This document shows positions 1 to 12,835 of a stretch of DNA of 64,000 nucleotides, in pieces. Made by a program: the position numbers and the translations under genes. A model generated the notes under the pieces. It was given only the letters and a program-made list of their open reading frames with translations. It searched no databases and was not told the DNA's origin. Location: NCBI GenBank assembly GCA_035610365.1, contig CM069436.1:38633117-38697116 (forward strand), read 5' to 3'. The stretch's first letter is position 1. Each line of letters opens with the position of its first letter. The DNA is from Aquatica leii. Lineage: Eukaryota; Arthropoda; Insecta; Coleoptera; Lampyridae.

Positions 1-56
1 AGTAGGTACCAAAATAGAAAAAAATTACCAACCAAGTAAAATTATATTATTAGCTT

Positions 57-391
57 TAAAAATTTGATCAAATTAATGATCCCTTCTTTTAGGAGGTTGG
101 ATGAAAGCAACTACTTCAGTAATTTGCATACATATCGTTCGTACGTTTTAATAGTGCACGATGTATGAAATCACATCACGTTTTTAATTTAAATGTATTA
201 ATTTTAACTTAATCATTTTGGAAAAAAATTGCTTGAATCAGTGTGAGCGAGCCTGATGAAGTACCTATTCATCCAGAACACGAAACGTCGCAAATTACTG
301 AAGTAGTTGCTTTCATCCAACCTCCTAAAAGAAGGGATCATTAATTTGATCAAATTTTAAAATTATCACCTACCAGGAGGCAAACCGTTCT
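57..391. mobile_element. 335-bp retroposon-like insertion with long inverted repeat
   Basis: The insertion is bounded by a perfect 16-bp direct repeat, ATTATATTATTAGCTT (41-56 and 392-407), which reads as a target-site duplication. Inside it lies a perfect 69-bp inverted repeat (59-127 and 290-358). The 162-bp loop holds a CTGATGA core at 253-259 followed by GAAACG at 282-287. Penelope-like elements are known to leave copies with inverted terminal pieces and a CTGATGA...GAAAC motif, so a short Penelope-type copy is the best guess, but no coding sequence is present to prove it. The perfect match of the arms suggests either a recent insertion or continuing gene conversion. Confidence 0.6.
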
Positions 392-407
392 ATTATATTA
401 TTAGCTT

Positions 408-1600
408 ACATTAAGTGACAAAGAAGTCTTTGGACCTGAATATTAAAAACTTGTTTAACATTACCTACAACGCCCTTAAAATCGTATAGTAACTAAGTAA
501 GCACCTATTTACCTATTAAACAAAATGTACCTATTAGTGCCATTATCAAATAAATATATTAACAATGTATTCAAACAAAAAAAAATTTTTTTGACACGCA
601 TCATTAATTCACCATACGCAGAAAAAATCTGACAGGTACCTACGTTCTAAAAAAATGAAATTTCAGCACCACTGAAATTAAAACGAGTGGTAAAAATGAA
701 TTTCAAAATCATATATACAACAAAAACAAACAAGGATTCAAATTTGTAAGAGGACAAGTACCTACCTATGTGATTTGTTAGTGGAAAATCAAAATTGGCA
801 AAAACGCTGAAGCGTAACTGAACATCGTTGAGGGCATGAAACTATTTACGACCAATGGAGTGGGTACCCAGTATTCAAATTACCAATGATAAAAGACGAT
901 TTCAGAATTAATAAACACCGAAAAAAATGTGTTTAAATTTTAATACAGAAAATTCAATATCAAATGTAACTATCAAAACGTTTCAAAATTATCTCCCAAT
1001 CACTTTTTAAAATTAAAATGTAACATTATAAAATACAAGATGATTAAAAACCTAACTGTAAGATTTTAAACGACACTGGGTGTGTATAATTACAACGCTC
1101 TTTAACGATTAATTACTTAATAAAGATCAAAAAATGCGTTAAGCGTTAAATTCCGAAGATGTTAAATATTCCTATTCTTTTGAATTTTTTCAAGTTGTTG
1201 TCCTTGGTGTAAAATAACTTTATAAACTGATTATAGAGAAAATAAATTTACAAAAAAAAATTAATTTTTTTCTAGAATACGTATTAATTATAAAGTTAAT
1301 TATTGTAGTTCACTTTCTTAGTGTTTGGAAAATGCTCACGTCTTTGTCTCTTCCGTAAAGTTACATTAAACGATGTTACAGTTTAAGGTATATGCAAATT
1401 TTGGGATTATCGGATTTAATAAGTTTTAATAATGTGAAGGTTAAGTTTAAAATGCAAAACCTACATTTGTAAGGACCTGTATAAGAACAGTTAAAAGAAA
1501 GAGGTATGTAGAAAAAAAACATAAATTCATATTACATCCATGTTTCATTGTGTGTTTATTTCACATGATGTACTGTAATAATATGAAGCATTAAATGTAC
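408..1600. other. AT-rich stretch, no gene seen
   Basis: AT-rich sequence without a convincing open frame, RNA gene or repeat. Short GTACCTAC-type words recur near 530, 640 and 770 but form no array. Confidence 0.5.
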
Positions 1601-1604
1601 TAGT

Positions 1605-2445
1605 TGTGTAGCTCCTCCTTCGAAGTTAGGGGCCGGACAATACTTGACAGCTACTGCCGCCTGTCGACCGAATTGGCACTGCACGTGCACATGCTACTCT
1701 CTTTCGGGGTATCAATAAACGTAATGAGTTAAATTTAATTAGAAATAGAATTGACGCGTGCGGAGGATGCGTTAACTTAAGCATTAAAACTGAAAATTGT
1801 AGGTGTAACTATGTATGCGGTAAAAAACAATTTTTCTAAAAGTAAGGTTATGTTTGTGATTTGACGAGTTTGGTAAGTTTTTGGGTGTTCTCATCTGAAT
1901 TAGTACGTTGTGGACGTTAATAAAGGTTTAAGGTACTTACTGAAGTTATCCGGTCATGTTTTACACGCACTTGTTGATTAATTTTTATGTTAAAATCGTA
2001 GCCGATGTAAACACAATAGACTATGACTCGCGTAGCCGTAGCGAGGCTAGGTGAGGTAGATAACCTGCTGCTCGTAAAGTAGGCGTGGTATAACATGGCT
2101 ACGCCTACGTGTCAAATTGACCATGAGGCTGCGCCGCGCTCACAGAGTGCTTCAGAGAGGTGGCTGGGAAATGTCTTCGAAACTGTGACGAGAGATGACA
2201 TCGTGAGAGCTTCCGAGCGTCTAGAAAAGAGAGAGAGCGTCGTGACGGTAAACGCCGGCGCTACATACAAACCTGACGAAAGCGTTGCGCTGTTCGACTG
2301 TCGTCCACGGTGCGTCGGAGTGGGGAGCACTGCCGTGTTTCTGTCAGTCACTCAGTCAACGGAGTTCGTGTTTGTTAGGAGGATGCATTTGATCCTGACG
2401 TTGAAAAGGTCGAGTGATGTACTGTTTGGCACATACAAATTTTAA
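1605..2445 (+). other. GC-rich island with a 116-codon open frame
   Basis: Two GC-rich, CpG-containing patches (about 1605-1720 and 2010-2420) stand out from the AT-rich surroundings. A 116-codon frame runs 2095-2445 on the plus strand (starts MATPTCQIDHEAAPRS), overlapped by a 79-codon minus frame, which is expected by chance in GC-rich DNA. I recognise no domain. A host promoter or 5' untranslated exon is a reasonable guess, because unmethylated insect promoters often keep CpG. A short coding exon cannot be excluded. Confidence 0.3.
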
Positions 2446-2989
2446 TTGTGTTGTGATGTGATTTAATTATACTTATTGAAAATTAATATGTTGTTTTTTT
2501 ATAAAAACTTTCGTTTTTAAAACAACATTACCGAAACATGGATATTCGTGATGACGAAGTAAACTAAGAATCTTATGTTTACGTGAAGTGACATTGTGAT
2601 GTTATGGTTGTGATGCAGATATGACTTTCTAACTACTTCATCCTGCGGTCACTTCAAAAGGAAACCCTCCTGAGGACTGCAGGAACCACAATGCCCCGGA
2701 GGAAGCAAGATTGCCCAAAACGCATGAAATGTATGTACATACAACTTTTACCCAAATAAACTCAAACACAAAATAGCCACAAACCTAAATTCGTTGACAG
2801 TTGACAACTCACTTATTTTCCCACCAATTATAAAATTCGACAATTTCTCGTAAAAAATTTTTTTTTTCAAAAATTACGTTTCATTAATTTACAATGACAG
2901 TTTGCGTGAGTAATTAGACGATAATAACGCAGAAATTATTTATCATTTTAAATCGAATAAATTATCATTTTCCCCAAAATTTACGGCAT

Positions 2990-3180
2990 GCCTGGACCGC
3001 GTGGCGCGGGTCGATACCGGGTTGTGGTGTGAGTGCGTGAGTACAACCGAGCAACGCATGCACCATTCATTCTACACACCATTCATCGTCCCGTTTCGGC
3101 AACCAGAACTTAGAACACCGTTAGATATATAGTAGTGTCGGTGAAAACCGCGAAATTAATCTGGCAAGCGAAAATTATAG
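2990..3180 (+). promoter_or_regulatory. Possible promoter/first exon ending at a splice donor
   Basis: A second CpG-rich patch (2990-3130, containing GGACCGCGTGGCGCGGGTCG) is followed by about 50 bp of mixed composition. It ends at TATAG|GTATGA (GT at 3181), a good match to a 5' splice donor. This would fit an untranslated first exon of a host gene that reads rightward, with its body in a distant exon. Nothing else in the sequence proves transcription. Confidence 0.2.
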
Positions 3181-3181
3181 G

Positions 3182-6100
3182 TATGACAAAATTTCTCTAA
3201 AACTAAACCCGAAAACTCGGAAAAAATAGATTATCCGCTTAAATTAGTTCGGTGATTAATGCCAGTGTTTAATTTACTTAATTACGTTTAATTTCACAAT
3301 TGCTTAGAAACAAAACGATAATGTATAGACGGGGCAATTTTCTCAACGCTCTTCGTGTCATAAATAACTTAATTGTAATCTTCGTTTAATGACAACAAGT
3401 AAAATTACAGACCTGTCTCCCACTTAATTAAAAAATAAACGTCATATTCGCAATTGCGAATGTCCCCAATTTGTTCTGACGAAATTAAACACAACGGTGC
3501 TAGAAAAATGTTGCGTGACAAATGAGTACATGACACCATATTAAAAAAAAAATGTCAAATTATGGCTCACGTCTTTATTACCCGTTCAGAATTGTTCTAG
3601 ATTTCCGAAAAAAATTTTCAGTTATTTTGACAAATATGTTTTTGGCGTAATTTAACGCTGTCATTCATAGAGTTCTACAACGCGTCACTCACTCTTCCAT
3701 ACATACTACAAAATATTTATTTTTTGTGTAGTAAAACCGAATAGAATTAACGCAGGTAAAAAATTGTTAGAGTTCGTGCTTAATGGGGTGAGAATTGGAC
3801 CGCAATTGATTCACTTGGCAACTATGAATGCGGTTGACGACGACACGTACCATGTGCTTTCTTAGGGATACGTAACCTCCAGGATTAAAAAAAAAATATT
3901 TACGTAATTTCTTACCAGTCAATTTTTAAATTACATAAAATTGCGCATTCTTCAGAGATTAACCAGTTGATTTGAAAAATCTGTTGAACCAAATCCCCCA
4001 TCAGAGGGGTGAAATCCGCAACAAATCGATCTCTTCAGTTGTTTTCACATTTAATTTGCCCTTTCTACAAGCGTAATTTCTCTATTAACATATGTTAAAA
4101 GAAACTTAACAGTTTACTAAAAACTTAACCCACATCGCAATATATCTGTTACACATTCCAATAATCTTTAAGTTAATTAACTTGAGATTTGAACCAACGT
4201 TTAAAAACTAACGTAGAATTGAAATTACGTATGTGATAAGTAGGAAGAAACTTATATAAATATTGCATGAATGTGTATTCTATATATTCGACGATTACGT
4301 TTTATTAAAAATTTGATTACAGCATGTTAAACCTGTTTTAGCTCCATTAAACATCTGTGAGGAGCTATAAAGTTATTGGAGACTAAGTAGCCAATATTTT
4401 ATGCTTAGAAACATAGAAATTCTGAACTCAACGTGTATATCTTTTTCCAGTCGTTTTTATTTTACTTTTATTATGTGTTTTATAACTTGTTTAGGTTTTT
4501 ATTTTTAAACGAATGTTTTGATAAGTCCTCACTATTTTTATTCGCTCAACACACATTTGAAACTTCGTAAATTTACACTAAATTTTGATAAACGGTTAAA
4601 CTACTATTTCCTCAATTAGCTTTGGTTTTATTTATTATTGATGTTGACCGGTGCCAAAATTTTTTTTTTATTTTTTAGTGTACTTGCACAATTTTATTCG
4701 TTTGCATAGATACCAAACTATAAATCGTAAAAAATGTCAATTTATTGGCGGTTTAGCTCAACATGGTAATAGATAATGTTGCAAAAAAAGAGATATTTTA
4801 GAAAACGTATTTTTATTACCTCAAATATGGCAATTGGTTCCGTTATCGATGAGAATTTTTCTACATTTCTGATAGTTATCGTGCTTTTGTATAATTTTAT
4901 TTGTTTGAAACGAATAGGTTTTACTACACCTTTAGTTATTACACACCAAACGTCCTCTTTATTTTGACTAATTCTATTTATGGAAGTATCGATAAACAAA
5001 TCAATTTTTCGCAATTCGTTGTAAAGTCAACCTAAAATAGAAAGTTCTTGATAAAATCGGTGGGAATAAGGTTTTTTGCACATTTAGGTAACTGTTTTTC
5101 AATAAGTAATTTTGAATTATTACTATGGTTTACTTACAAACTCGTTTGCAAATATTTGTGTTGTTAGATAATCTTTAGGATTAGTGTATACACTCGTTTT
5201 GTTTCATTAAGAAAGTAAAAAACTGATCTGTTACGATAGATACAAAACTAGAAGTTGGTATTTGTTGTTTTTACTAATGTATGCAAAGTTATTATAATTT
5301 TGTCCAAGCTTATTAGTGTATTTTGTTTTCGTATGAATGATTTTTTGCTATCGTCATGTGCTATTAACGTTCTGTAAACACAGAAATATCAAAAATAAAA
5401 TTTTAAGAAACATGTTTAGTTTAGATTTTCCAGCAACAGTCGTTGTCGAATCTCGGCTGGTATCGTTTTTATGAGACTTTGTCTTATGTTGACAACTTTC
5501 AGTAAAGCTTTGTTACATTTTAAATAAATCCGTTTAAAACATATTTTTTTTGTTTATAAAATTCATGACTGTCTTGATGCTAACAGACTTAAAAAAATAG
5601 TTTTGTACGAATTCTCAGTTTTTTTTTTAAATTAAAAATAGTATATGTATGTGTATTACTTTTACAAATACTGCACCAAACTTGTCTTGCTGTATCTTGC
5701 AGTTGCATTTTTATACAAACACATTAAAAATCTAAACTAAACAAATTCGCATCACGGAACATATTCTTGTATGGTTCTTATGTTTTGACTAAATTTTACA
5801 TAAGTTTAAACCTATTTTAATATTGACTACAAACGTCAAATATTTTAATCTTGTTGTTGTTGTTTTTAAGTAGACAGTATGATTTTTTCACGTATATTTT
5901 AAGACAAAAAATCGTCACTACCAAACTGTTGATCTAACTTTGTTTGGCCCCTCAGGTTCAATTGATTAAATTCTTGCTGACACATGTTCAAAATATATTA
6001 CTCGAAACCAACAACATTTTTGGTTCATTTAACTAATACTCACTGTTAGCTTCTAAAAATAACAAAATAGTTTTGCGTTTCTACACGTAGTTAATACACT

Positions 6101-7380
6101 GTTAACGTTATCTTTGGTTTTAAGTTTTATCTAAACAAAGCTACTGTTGGTGACAATTATTTAGTAGTCTATAGCTGTTTAATCTGATCTAATTTTTTTA
6201 ACTTTGATAATTTATTTTATCTAAATAATATTGTCGAATTTTACAATAAATAGTAAGTGTAACTGTAGAAAATAAAAAAAATCTCTCACTAAGCAATATA
6301 AAAATAAACATTTCTTAATGTAGCAGATATGCTTTTTAACGCTGCTCAAAAGTACCATAACATACATGAATTTATTCACGACTCAAAAATGTTAAATATT
6401 ATGTTTATATTCTTAGTATATCTTAGATTACATATAACTTGATTGACAGTTTTTTGAAAGATGAATTTTTATGTCATCTTTTGTTACTATTTTGGCTAGA
6501 GCTTTTTACTATTTTTTGAGTTAGAGTTTGTTCTAAACTTTTATTTTTTTCTGTTATTTAAGTTTATCGCCAGTGCCAAATAAAGTAACTCGATCATTTT
6601 TGCACAGTCTTCACATTTTTTATCATTTTGAGTTGTGTCAAAGAACGTGGCTACATTCTGTTTTGTTTATATTTTTTTATGTTTTTTAGGTTTCAACATT
6701 ACATTTAATAATTGGTATTTTTTCATAACTAATTTTTTGAATTCAGCTTGTTCTGTCACTTTGTGCTGTTAATCTTTAATATTTTCCAAAGATTTTTTTT
6801 TTGGTTTAACGTATTTTATTTTGATGGGCTGTATTTGATAGTCATTTTAGCAGATGTAATTGACTTCTCCAAGAGTGTAAAATTTTCACTTTTATTATGT
6901 AAAAAAAGTTTTCTTTCTTTAAGGTTTTGTTTTAAATAGACAAATTGCAAAGAGTTTTATTGAATAGATGTGTTACTTTGCAATTGACGCACACAATAAA
7001 TTTTTCTTGACTTATTTAATTAGCAAAAAATCTTTGGAAACAATAAAAGTAGTACACATTCATTTTAACAGAAGTTTGCCGTTTGACTTTTTTGCTAGTA
7101 AAGAATCTTTTATTGTTCTTAACTATCATAAATTTTAGTTTTTTGCATTTGTAAACCATCTTTGACAGTTTTTGCTCAATTGTCAACATAAACGTCAAAC
7201 TAATTTTGGGAGATTTTGAAACTTTAGGGGCGTCATAGTTTCTGTTCGAACAATAAAATGTATTCAAGTTGTTCCTATCTAAATTAGGCGTTTTTTCTCT
7301 CGTGCACTTTTAAAACCCTTGTTTCACTCGGGTTTAAAAATACCAACTTGTGAATAAAAAAAAAGTATATTAAAGGACTA
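3182..7380. other. AT-rich stretch, no gene seen
   Basis: About 4.2 kb of AT-rich DNA. The open frames present (60-90 codons, e.g. 4742-5014 minus and 6748-6939 plus) are low-complexity and overlap on both strands. I see no element ends or conserved motifs. If the donor at 3181 is real, this is intron. Confidence 0.45.
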
Positions 7381-7486
7381 GGTTCATAAGGTTCCATTTT
7401 AGCGCACGAGACCAAGTTTAGAAAACGAGCCGCGAAGCGGGAAGTTTTCAAATGGTCGAGTGCGCCAAAATGTCTTATGAAACGTA
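7381..7486. repeat. Imperfect palindrome (MITE-like)
   Basis: About 45-bp arms fold around a CCGCGAAGCGG centre at 7430-7440. The left arm begins GTTCATAAGG and holds TTTTAGCGCACGAGACC. The right arm, reverse-complemented, begins GTTTCATAAGA and holds TTTTGGCGCACTCGACC. Such foldback repeats are commonly non-autonomous DNA elements. No coding capacity. Confidence 0.55.
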
Positions 7487-7498
7487 CACTTTATACTA

Positions 7499-7766
7499 TT
7501 TTTTCTATTTTGGAAATTATATGCAAAAATAAATTTAACTTACATATTTACTTTTACTTGATTGATTAGGGAGAATTATATTTTGTAATAATAAGTTGGC
7601 AATATTTTAAATTTGACATGTTGGATAGTTGGTTTGCTGTATTTTAATTGTCAAATATCAGTATTGCCAATCTAACAAAACCACAGTTCGGGTGCTACAA
7701 AGTGTCACTTTAGACAACTCAAACGAGTTCTTTAAAGTACTTGTTAGAGTACCAAAATAGAAAAAA
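7499..7766. repeat. Nested inverted repeat (MITE-like)
   Basis: The outer arms are a perfect 15-bp inverted repeat, TTTTTTCTATTTTGG at 7499-7513 and its complement at 7752-7766. An inner pair, beginning TTGGCAATA, lies at 7596-7618 and 7648-7670. The right-hand 15-mer also occurs exactly at window positions 9-23, so another copy's end probably lies at the left edge of the window. It abuts the 7381-7486 palindrome, and the two may be one composite element. Confidence 0.5.
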
Positions 7767-7769
7767 AAT

Positions 7770-9360
7770 TATTTTGATCTATTGCTACTTCTAATACTAA
7801 TGTTATAACAAATCTGCTGGTATCTGAACTGAATTAATTAAATTTTAGACATTAAGAGAAACTATTTTTTTTAATTAAAGATTTGACAAATTTAGTTTTG
7901 TTTAAATGTAATGATAAAAAATGTTTTATAACAAATAAATTACTATATAAATTTGTTAGCTACTTTAGGGACTCGCCAGCGAATGTTATACATACGGTGT
8001 TGTTATAGTGATTTGATGAAGATTTTGGTTTTGAAGTCGAAACGTATTCCGGAAATTAAATTATTTTGATTTTCACTGTCTTTTACAAAAATCACATTTT
8101 TTATCTTTCGTAACCAATTTAGTTACTATAATAGTAACGGTAACAGCTCAAAAAGTTATAAAACTCAGCAGAGGTAACAGTTTTTTAAAATAATTTTTAC
8201 AAAATTTGATTTAACTATTTGTGCAAGTAAAAGTTTACATATTGACACAGATTTTTATATATAAAACACCTCAATTGTTTCGTGTAATAAGAATTCATTT
8301 TTGTCTGCACTCTTAAAATTACATAAACAATTAATTTGATTTTTTAATTTATATTAGAGGCTTTGTAGAGATCTTTATTTTTTCAGGACCTTAAAAACAA
8401 AAATCAATTTTTACAATCACTATAATTTAAAAAAATTCATTTTAGATCATAACTACATGTATCAAAAAGTTATTCCAATAATGCACAAATTGTTTTTTGT
8501 TTTTTTTTCGATTTTAAAATGAATTTTAATTTGTATAGCTAGTTCTTTATTTTTATAAATCATTATTATTAGTTATTATTTCATTTAATTTGGAAATTCA
8601 ATCAAAAGCTTTATCAAAACAACGGTAGGCACTTGCGAATAATCAGAAATGTGTGCGAATTTTACTCACAAAATTAATTTTTTTATTGAACTTCGTCTTG
8701 GCACGTTTTAACTTGATACCGTCTTTGAAAAAAAATTTTAATAAAACAAACTTTGCTTATTACTCAGTGCCAGTTAATAGTAAATATCTAAAATCGTTGA
8801 TTTAATTGCAACTGAACTGACATTGCTTAAGTGCATCGGTTGGAAATGACATCGTTGAAGTTTTCAGTTGAAAATGTTTACAACAAACAACGAATTTAAG
8901 ATTGAGAAATCTTTTTTTTACAATTACTTTTATGGGTTACATTTCCGAGTGAAGACTGAGTAATCGATTTAACTTTTAAGGATTTTAGTACAATTGAAGT
9001 AGCTGATATAGGTAACAAGCGTGAAAACTGAATATGTAAGTGAAAATTTTTTATACGGTTTTTATGTTAAAGTAACAAAAGTAATTACGCGGTTGTTTAA
9101 GTTCGTTCCTTGTGGAATAAATACAATGTGTTCGTTTTTATAGAGACGAAAGTGTGTCGATTTAAACTGTACGAATAATTGAGTAGGGTTTTATTTTGCG
9201 AGTTTTCGATTTTCGTTTTGGCAACGCAATTAAATTTTGTCGAGGTTTTACTAAAGGACGTGTTTTGCAGTTTATCTGATTAAGTATCAAAGTTGTTTGC
9301 TTTACTAACAAATTTTGTAGAGAAAGCGTCAAGTACGTTATAGGGAAACTTGCAGAGAAT
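7770..9360. other. AT-rich stretch with one ribozyme-like motif
   Basis: No gene is seen. At 8013-8046 there is TTGATGA, a weakly paired stem and GAAAC. This resembles a decayed hammerhead or Penelope-end motif, but the first core base is T, not C, and no stem I or III is evident. Confidence 0.4.
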
Positions 9361-9660
9361 CGTCTATCCTGTGGTTATAGCACCCGTGAGTGACATGAGT
9401 TTGAGCGATGTCGTTTTACCGGCGTCGTTTCCCCCCTCGAACCCCTCATAACGTCGATCCAACTTCTGAGCTGTCCGTCTCCCGTCAGCGTCAGAGCCAC
9501 CGATCGATCAGTCTGTGGCTCAAAGCAATGTACGCCAGGTCAAAAGACGTCTGCCCGGGCAGCGACAACACCCTTCCCCCTCTAGCCTTTATTCCCTCAT
9601 GTCCACTATGATTGACAGCACGTCAAAGTGTACTTCAATCTTAATCACCGGCCTTTAAAG
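9360..9660 (+). other. GC-rich island, possible exon or promoter
   Basis: A sharply GC-richer block contains a 67-codon frame (9408-9611, starts MSFYRRRFPPRTPHN) and an overlapping short frame from 9396. No domain is recognised. The base composition is like that of the 1.6-3.2 kb and 10.0-10.35 kb islands. Host regulatory or untranslated exon DNA is possible, but the sequence alone does not show it. Confidence 0.25.
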
Positions 9661-9959
9661 GCTTTCGTTTGCATTAAAACACGAATTACGGTGCCCCAAA
9701 TTCCCGACAAATATTATTAAGGATAATTTTTTAATTTCAATTCTCGAATTTTGTTAGAAACTACGAAGTTAAAAGGCAAAATTTAGTTTGACAAAGTTGA
9801 AATTGGCACGGTGAAGGAAATTAGGATAACATTGTGTTAAATTAAGTTTGACGACAAGCATCTAGTAAGGGATGATATAATTTAAGCGTTCAGATTTCCA
9901 TAGTGTGTAATACGCCTTTGTTGCAAATCCAGTGTATGTAAAATACCTGCTTATCTGAA

Positions 9960-10340
9960 TCTACGATAAATCAAGATCACCGACTCGGGATAGGACACGA
10001 TAGATGCAAATGCCGTAGCAAATTTTATTTATTTTTATCGGAGGTTTATCGAAGACTTGTTCGTAAGTCGTGTCCCGGCGACCGTCAATCAAGACTGGTT
10101 TATCAGCCGGGCCATGCAACATCAGTATCGCCCGGTTCGGAGTCGCGATTTATTGCCGCTTTGTATCGTAGTGCTTTATGCGAATTGCGCTCATTTTTGT
10201 TGCACTACACTTCAAGAATTTCCTTCTTTGTTTTTACTTCTTAAGGATCACCGGGCATGGTACATCGCACCATTACGCCCACTGTTGCTAACACATACGC
10301 TTCCGTCACACAAGCTCAAAGACCATCCAAGACAATAACA
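9960..10340 (+). other. GC-rich island with 93-codon frame
   Basis: A GC-enriched block with a 93-codon frame at 10057-10338. Its protein is rich in Leu, Arg and His and matches nothing I know. It is the third such island within 9 kb, so the three may mark promoter or exon DNA of one locus. Confidence 0.25.
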
Positions 10341-11224
10341 AATTAATACAGTACTTTTATTAAAACTCACAACTATTAACATCACATTGATCACAACAAA
10401 ATTTATTACCACTTTCCTATCGCATCCTGTTTATGTCCAAGCTTATTTTATCTTTTTTACTTACCGTGATACGTTTTATCACAACAAAAACCAAATTCCA
10501 CAGTCGCATATATTAGTAAATACGTTTTTGGATAAACGTAAAACTCTAAAAATGACCTTGTGAATGTTTAACAATAGTGTAAATGTAAAAGGTACTGTGA
10601 CCTCACAGATTGTTGTTTTTGAAGGTGATGCAAATTTACGTGTGATTATTTTGTCTTCTTAAAACACTAAATATGTTTTGTTATCATCGATAATAGTGTT
10701 CAAAATCTTTTTCAAAGAGTGTTGGTAGATTTTTTTTTAAATATGTATGTTGATGCTGGTAATAAACTCATAAGAAGGCACACCTACAACAGTTCGATTA
10801 AAATAAACACAAATGAAACACGATGTTTGGATAAAGATACACCGCAATAACACCGACGTTAATAATAAACGATGAAATGAGCAATCATAGATTAAATAGC
10901 AACAAAAATGATTATTTTAAAGCTCATGTGCAATTAAGTATGGAAAAACTCAGTGAAATACGATAAGAATATTCATAGGATTAAAACTTACAAGCTGTTT
11001 CTAGTACTCTATTACTGAATCTGCAAAATTGATTGTACCAGACTAGAAGAATTTTTCAAGTTCGATTTTCAACTTTTTTGTTTTACGACCGCCTCTTTGG
11101 TTACTTTTTCCTGCTGGATCGTATACATATATAAATAAAACGTGGTTTTGACATTTTTTGTTTTTTGCTTATGTCACTGTTTTAGAGTTAGTTTTTTGAT
11201 TAGTTTGACATCATTTTATTGGAT
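10341..11224. other. AT-rich stretch, no gene seen
   Basis: No open frame or repeat that I can support. Confidence 0.45.
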
Positions 11225-11430
11225 AGAACGACATCGATGGTAAGGATAAGAAGCAAAAAGATTAGAGATTTGTGCATCGTGGAAAACATCAATGAGTAGT
11301 TGTATAGAAGAAAACAAGAATGGGATGAACATATAAGTAGGATGGATAGCTACAGGCTGGTGAAAATAGCTAGAAAAAACTTACCTGCCGGAAAATTAAA
11401 GAAAATGAGCGATGGCATAGTTCAAAGCTG
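11225..11430 (+). pseudogene. LINE ORF2 C-terminal fragment
   Basis: The plus strand reads RIRSKKIRDLCIVENINE, a stop, then LYRRKQEWDEHISRMDSYR and VKIARKNLPAGK. This is the conserved tail downstream of the reverse transcriptase in a widespread insect LINE family (EWNEHISRM...RIARDNLP...GRP-type). The same tail is seen at 56.8-56.95 kb. Only this tail remains, as expected of a 5'-truncated LINE. It contains an in-frame stop and carries no RT motifs. Confidence 0.75.
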
Positions 11431-12835
11431 AGAACATCGAAGCAGGAACAAGCTTGATCCTATAATATAAGATGGAAGAAGATGATCAATTTATTCTATT
11501 GAAGTAGAGTTACAGTAATGCTAGAATTTAAATTTAACAAAACATCTATGCAATATATAACTATTTTGGAAAATACAAACATACTGTTTTTGGGTAATAT
11601 TAATTCTTCTTTTTTTTGTTGGTATTAACTTGATTCTCTGTTGAATGATGGTTCTTGGTCAACTGCGAACGAAGTTGATGGTTTAACTTTAATAATGGAA
11701 GTAATAGAAACAAGTCATGCTTCAGTTTTTACGTTTAATGATGGTCTGAAGGGTGTGATAATCTCAAATCATTGTGCTGAAACTTTGTTCGAACTATTAT
11801 AGTAAAATGGAAATTCTTGAGACATTTAAAATGTCTAATAGAAAAAGATGTTAAACTTATAGGCACTACTTTTAAATTCTTTTACAAAAGAAAAAAATTG
11901 TAGTTTGTTTTCGACCGTTAGCGACAGTGACATGAGGAGTATTGGTGGCCACACCGTTTCTAATCATCAGTCAGGTTTTTGAAAATCTGCATTGTTAATA
12001 GGTTTTTTTTTTATCATATAACAGCATTCTCTTATATTATCTAACGCACTCCAAACATCAAAAAGTTTATCAAAACTAAATTTACTAAAAATTTTACAGT
12101 TTCTATGATTTTTTTACTTTTATATCTGAGACAAGATGTGATAAAATTTCGCCTTTATAAGTTTATTTTGACCTTTAGGCAACTAATGATAAAAGTAATA
12201 TAATTTGTTTTATAGTGATTTATTTTATCACACCATCGACAGTAAGTTCTAATCAATAGTTAGAACAGTGCTAAATTATTAAATTGAGTTGTGCGTTTTT
12301 AGACGTGCAGCGGCACGGCACATCCTTGTACTTTGCAGAAAGTTCGATTCAGTCTTCTTCTTTCTCCGTGTCTTCAAAATATGTTTTTAGTACTTCCACC
12401 AAAACACTTTTGTTTGCTGGGTGTTGCTGATTTGTTTCATTAAAGTATTTTTTGTGCTTTAAATTAATAAATTTAATTTAATTTTTTTAATTTCTGATTT
12501 GGAATTTAAATGTTCTATCATAAAGAAGAATATTGTCCATAGAAATCTTATTCAGAACTTGAAATTCACCTTTATGTGGTAAATCCACAAATTGGGTTTT
12601 ATACCAATATTAAAAGTTTTTTTTTAGTTTTGGTATGAACGTCACTATTTCTATGTTTAAAAACGTTTGTCTTAGAGAAAATTGTTATGATTCTTTGGTG
12701 ACGTAGTTACGTTGCATAAAATCTTTTTAAATCTTTTGCAGAAAAATCATCAACTACGGAGTTAATAGTCTGCCATGATATTTCTTTTTTTAGTTTTAAC
12801 CCATTTTGTTAAAAATGTAACATAGTAAGTAAATG
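11431..12835. other. AT-rich stretch, no gene seen
   Basis: No gene or element end recognised in this 1.4 kb. Confidence 0.45.

Noticed and set aside
253-290. CTGATGA...GAAACG in the 335-bp insertion as an active hammerhead
   Set aside because: Both core boxes are present, but the 22 bases between them form no convincing stem II and no NUH triplet is placed correctly. Kept only as a family hint.
2095-2445. 116-codon frame as a host protein-coding gene
   Set aside because: No recognisable domain, an overlapping opposite-strand frame, and GC-rich context that makes chance frames long. Reported only as an island.
8013-8046. TTGATGA...GAAACG as another hammerhead
   Set aside because: The first core base is T, there is an extra base before stem II, and neither stem III nor a stem I partner can be drawn. 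Stem II pairing relies on G-U pairs.
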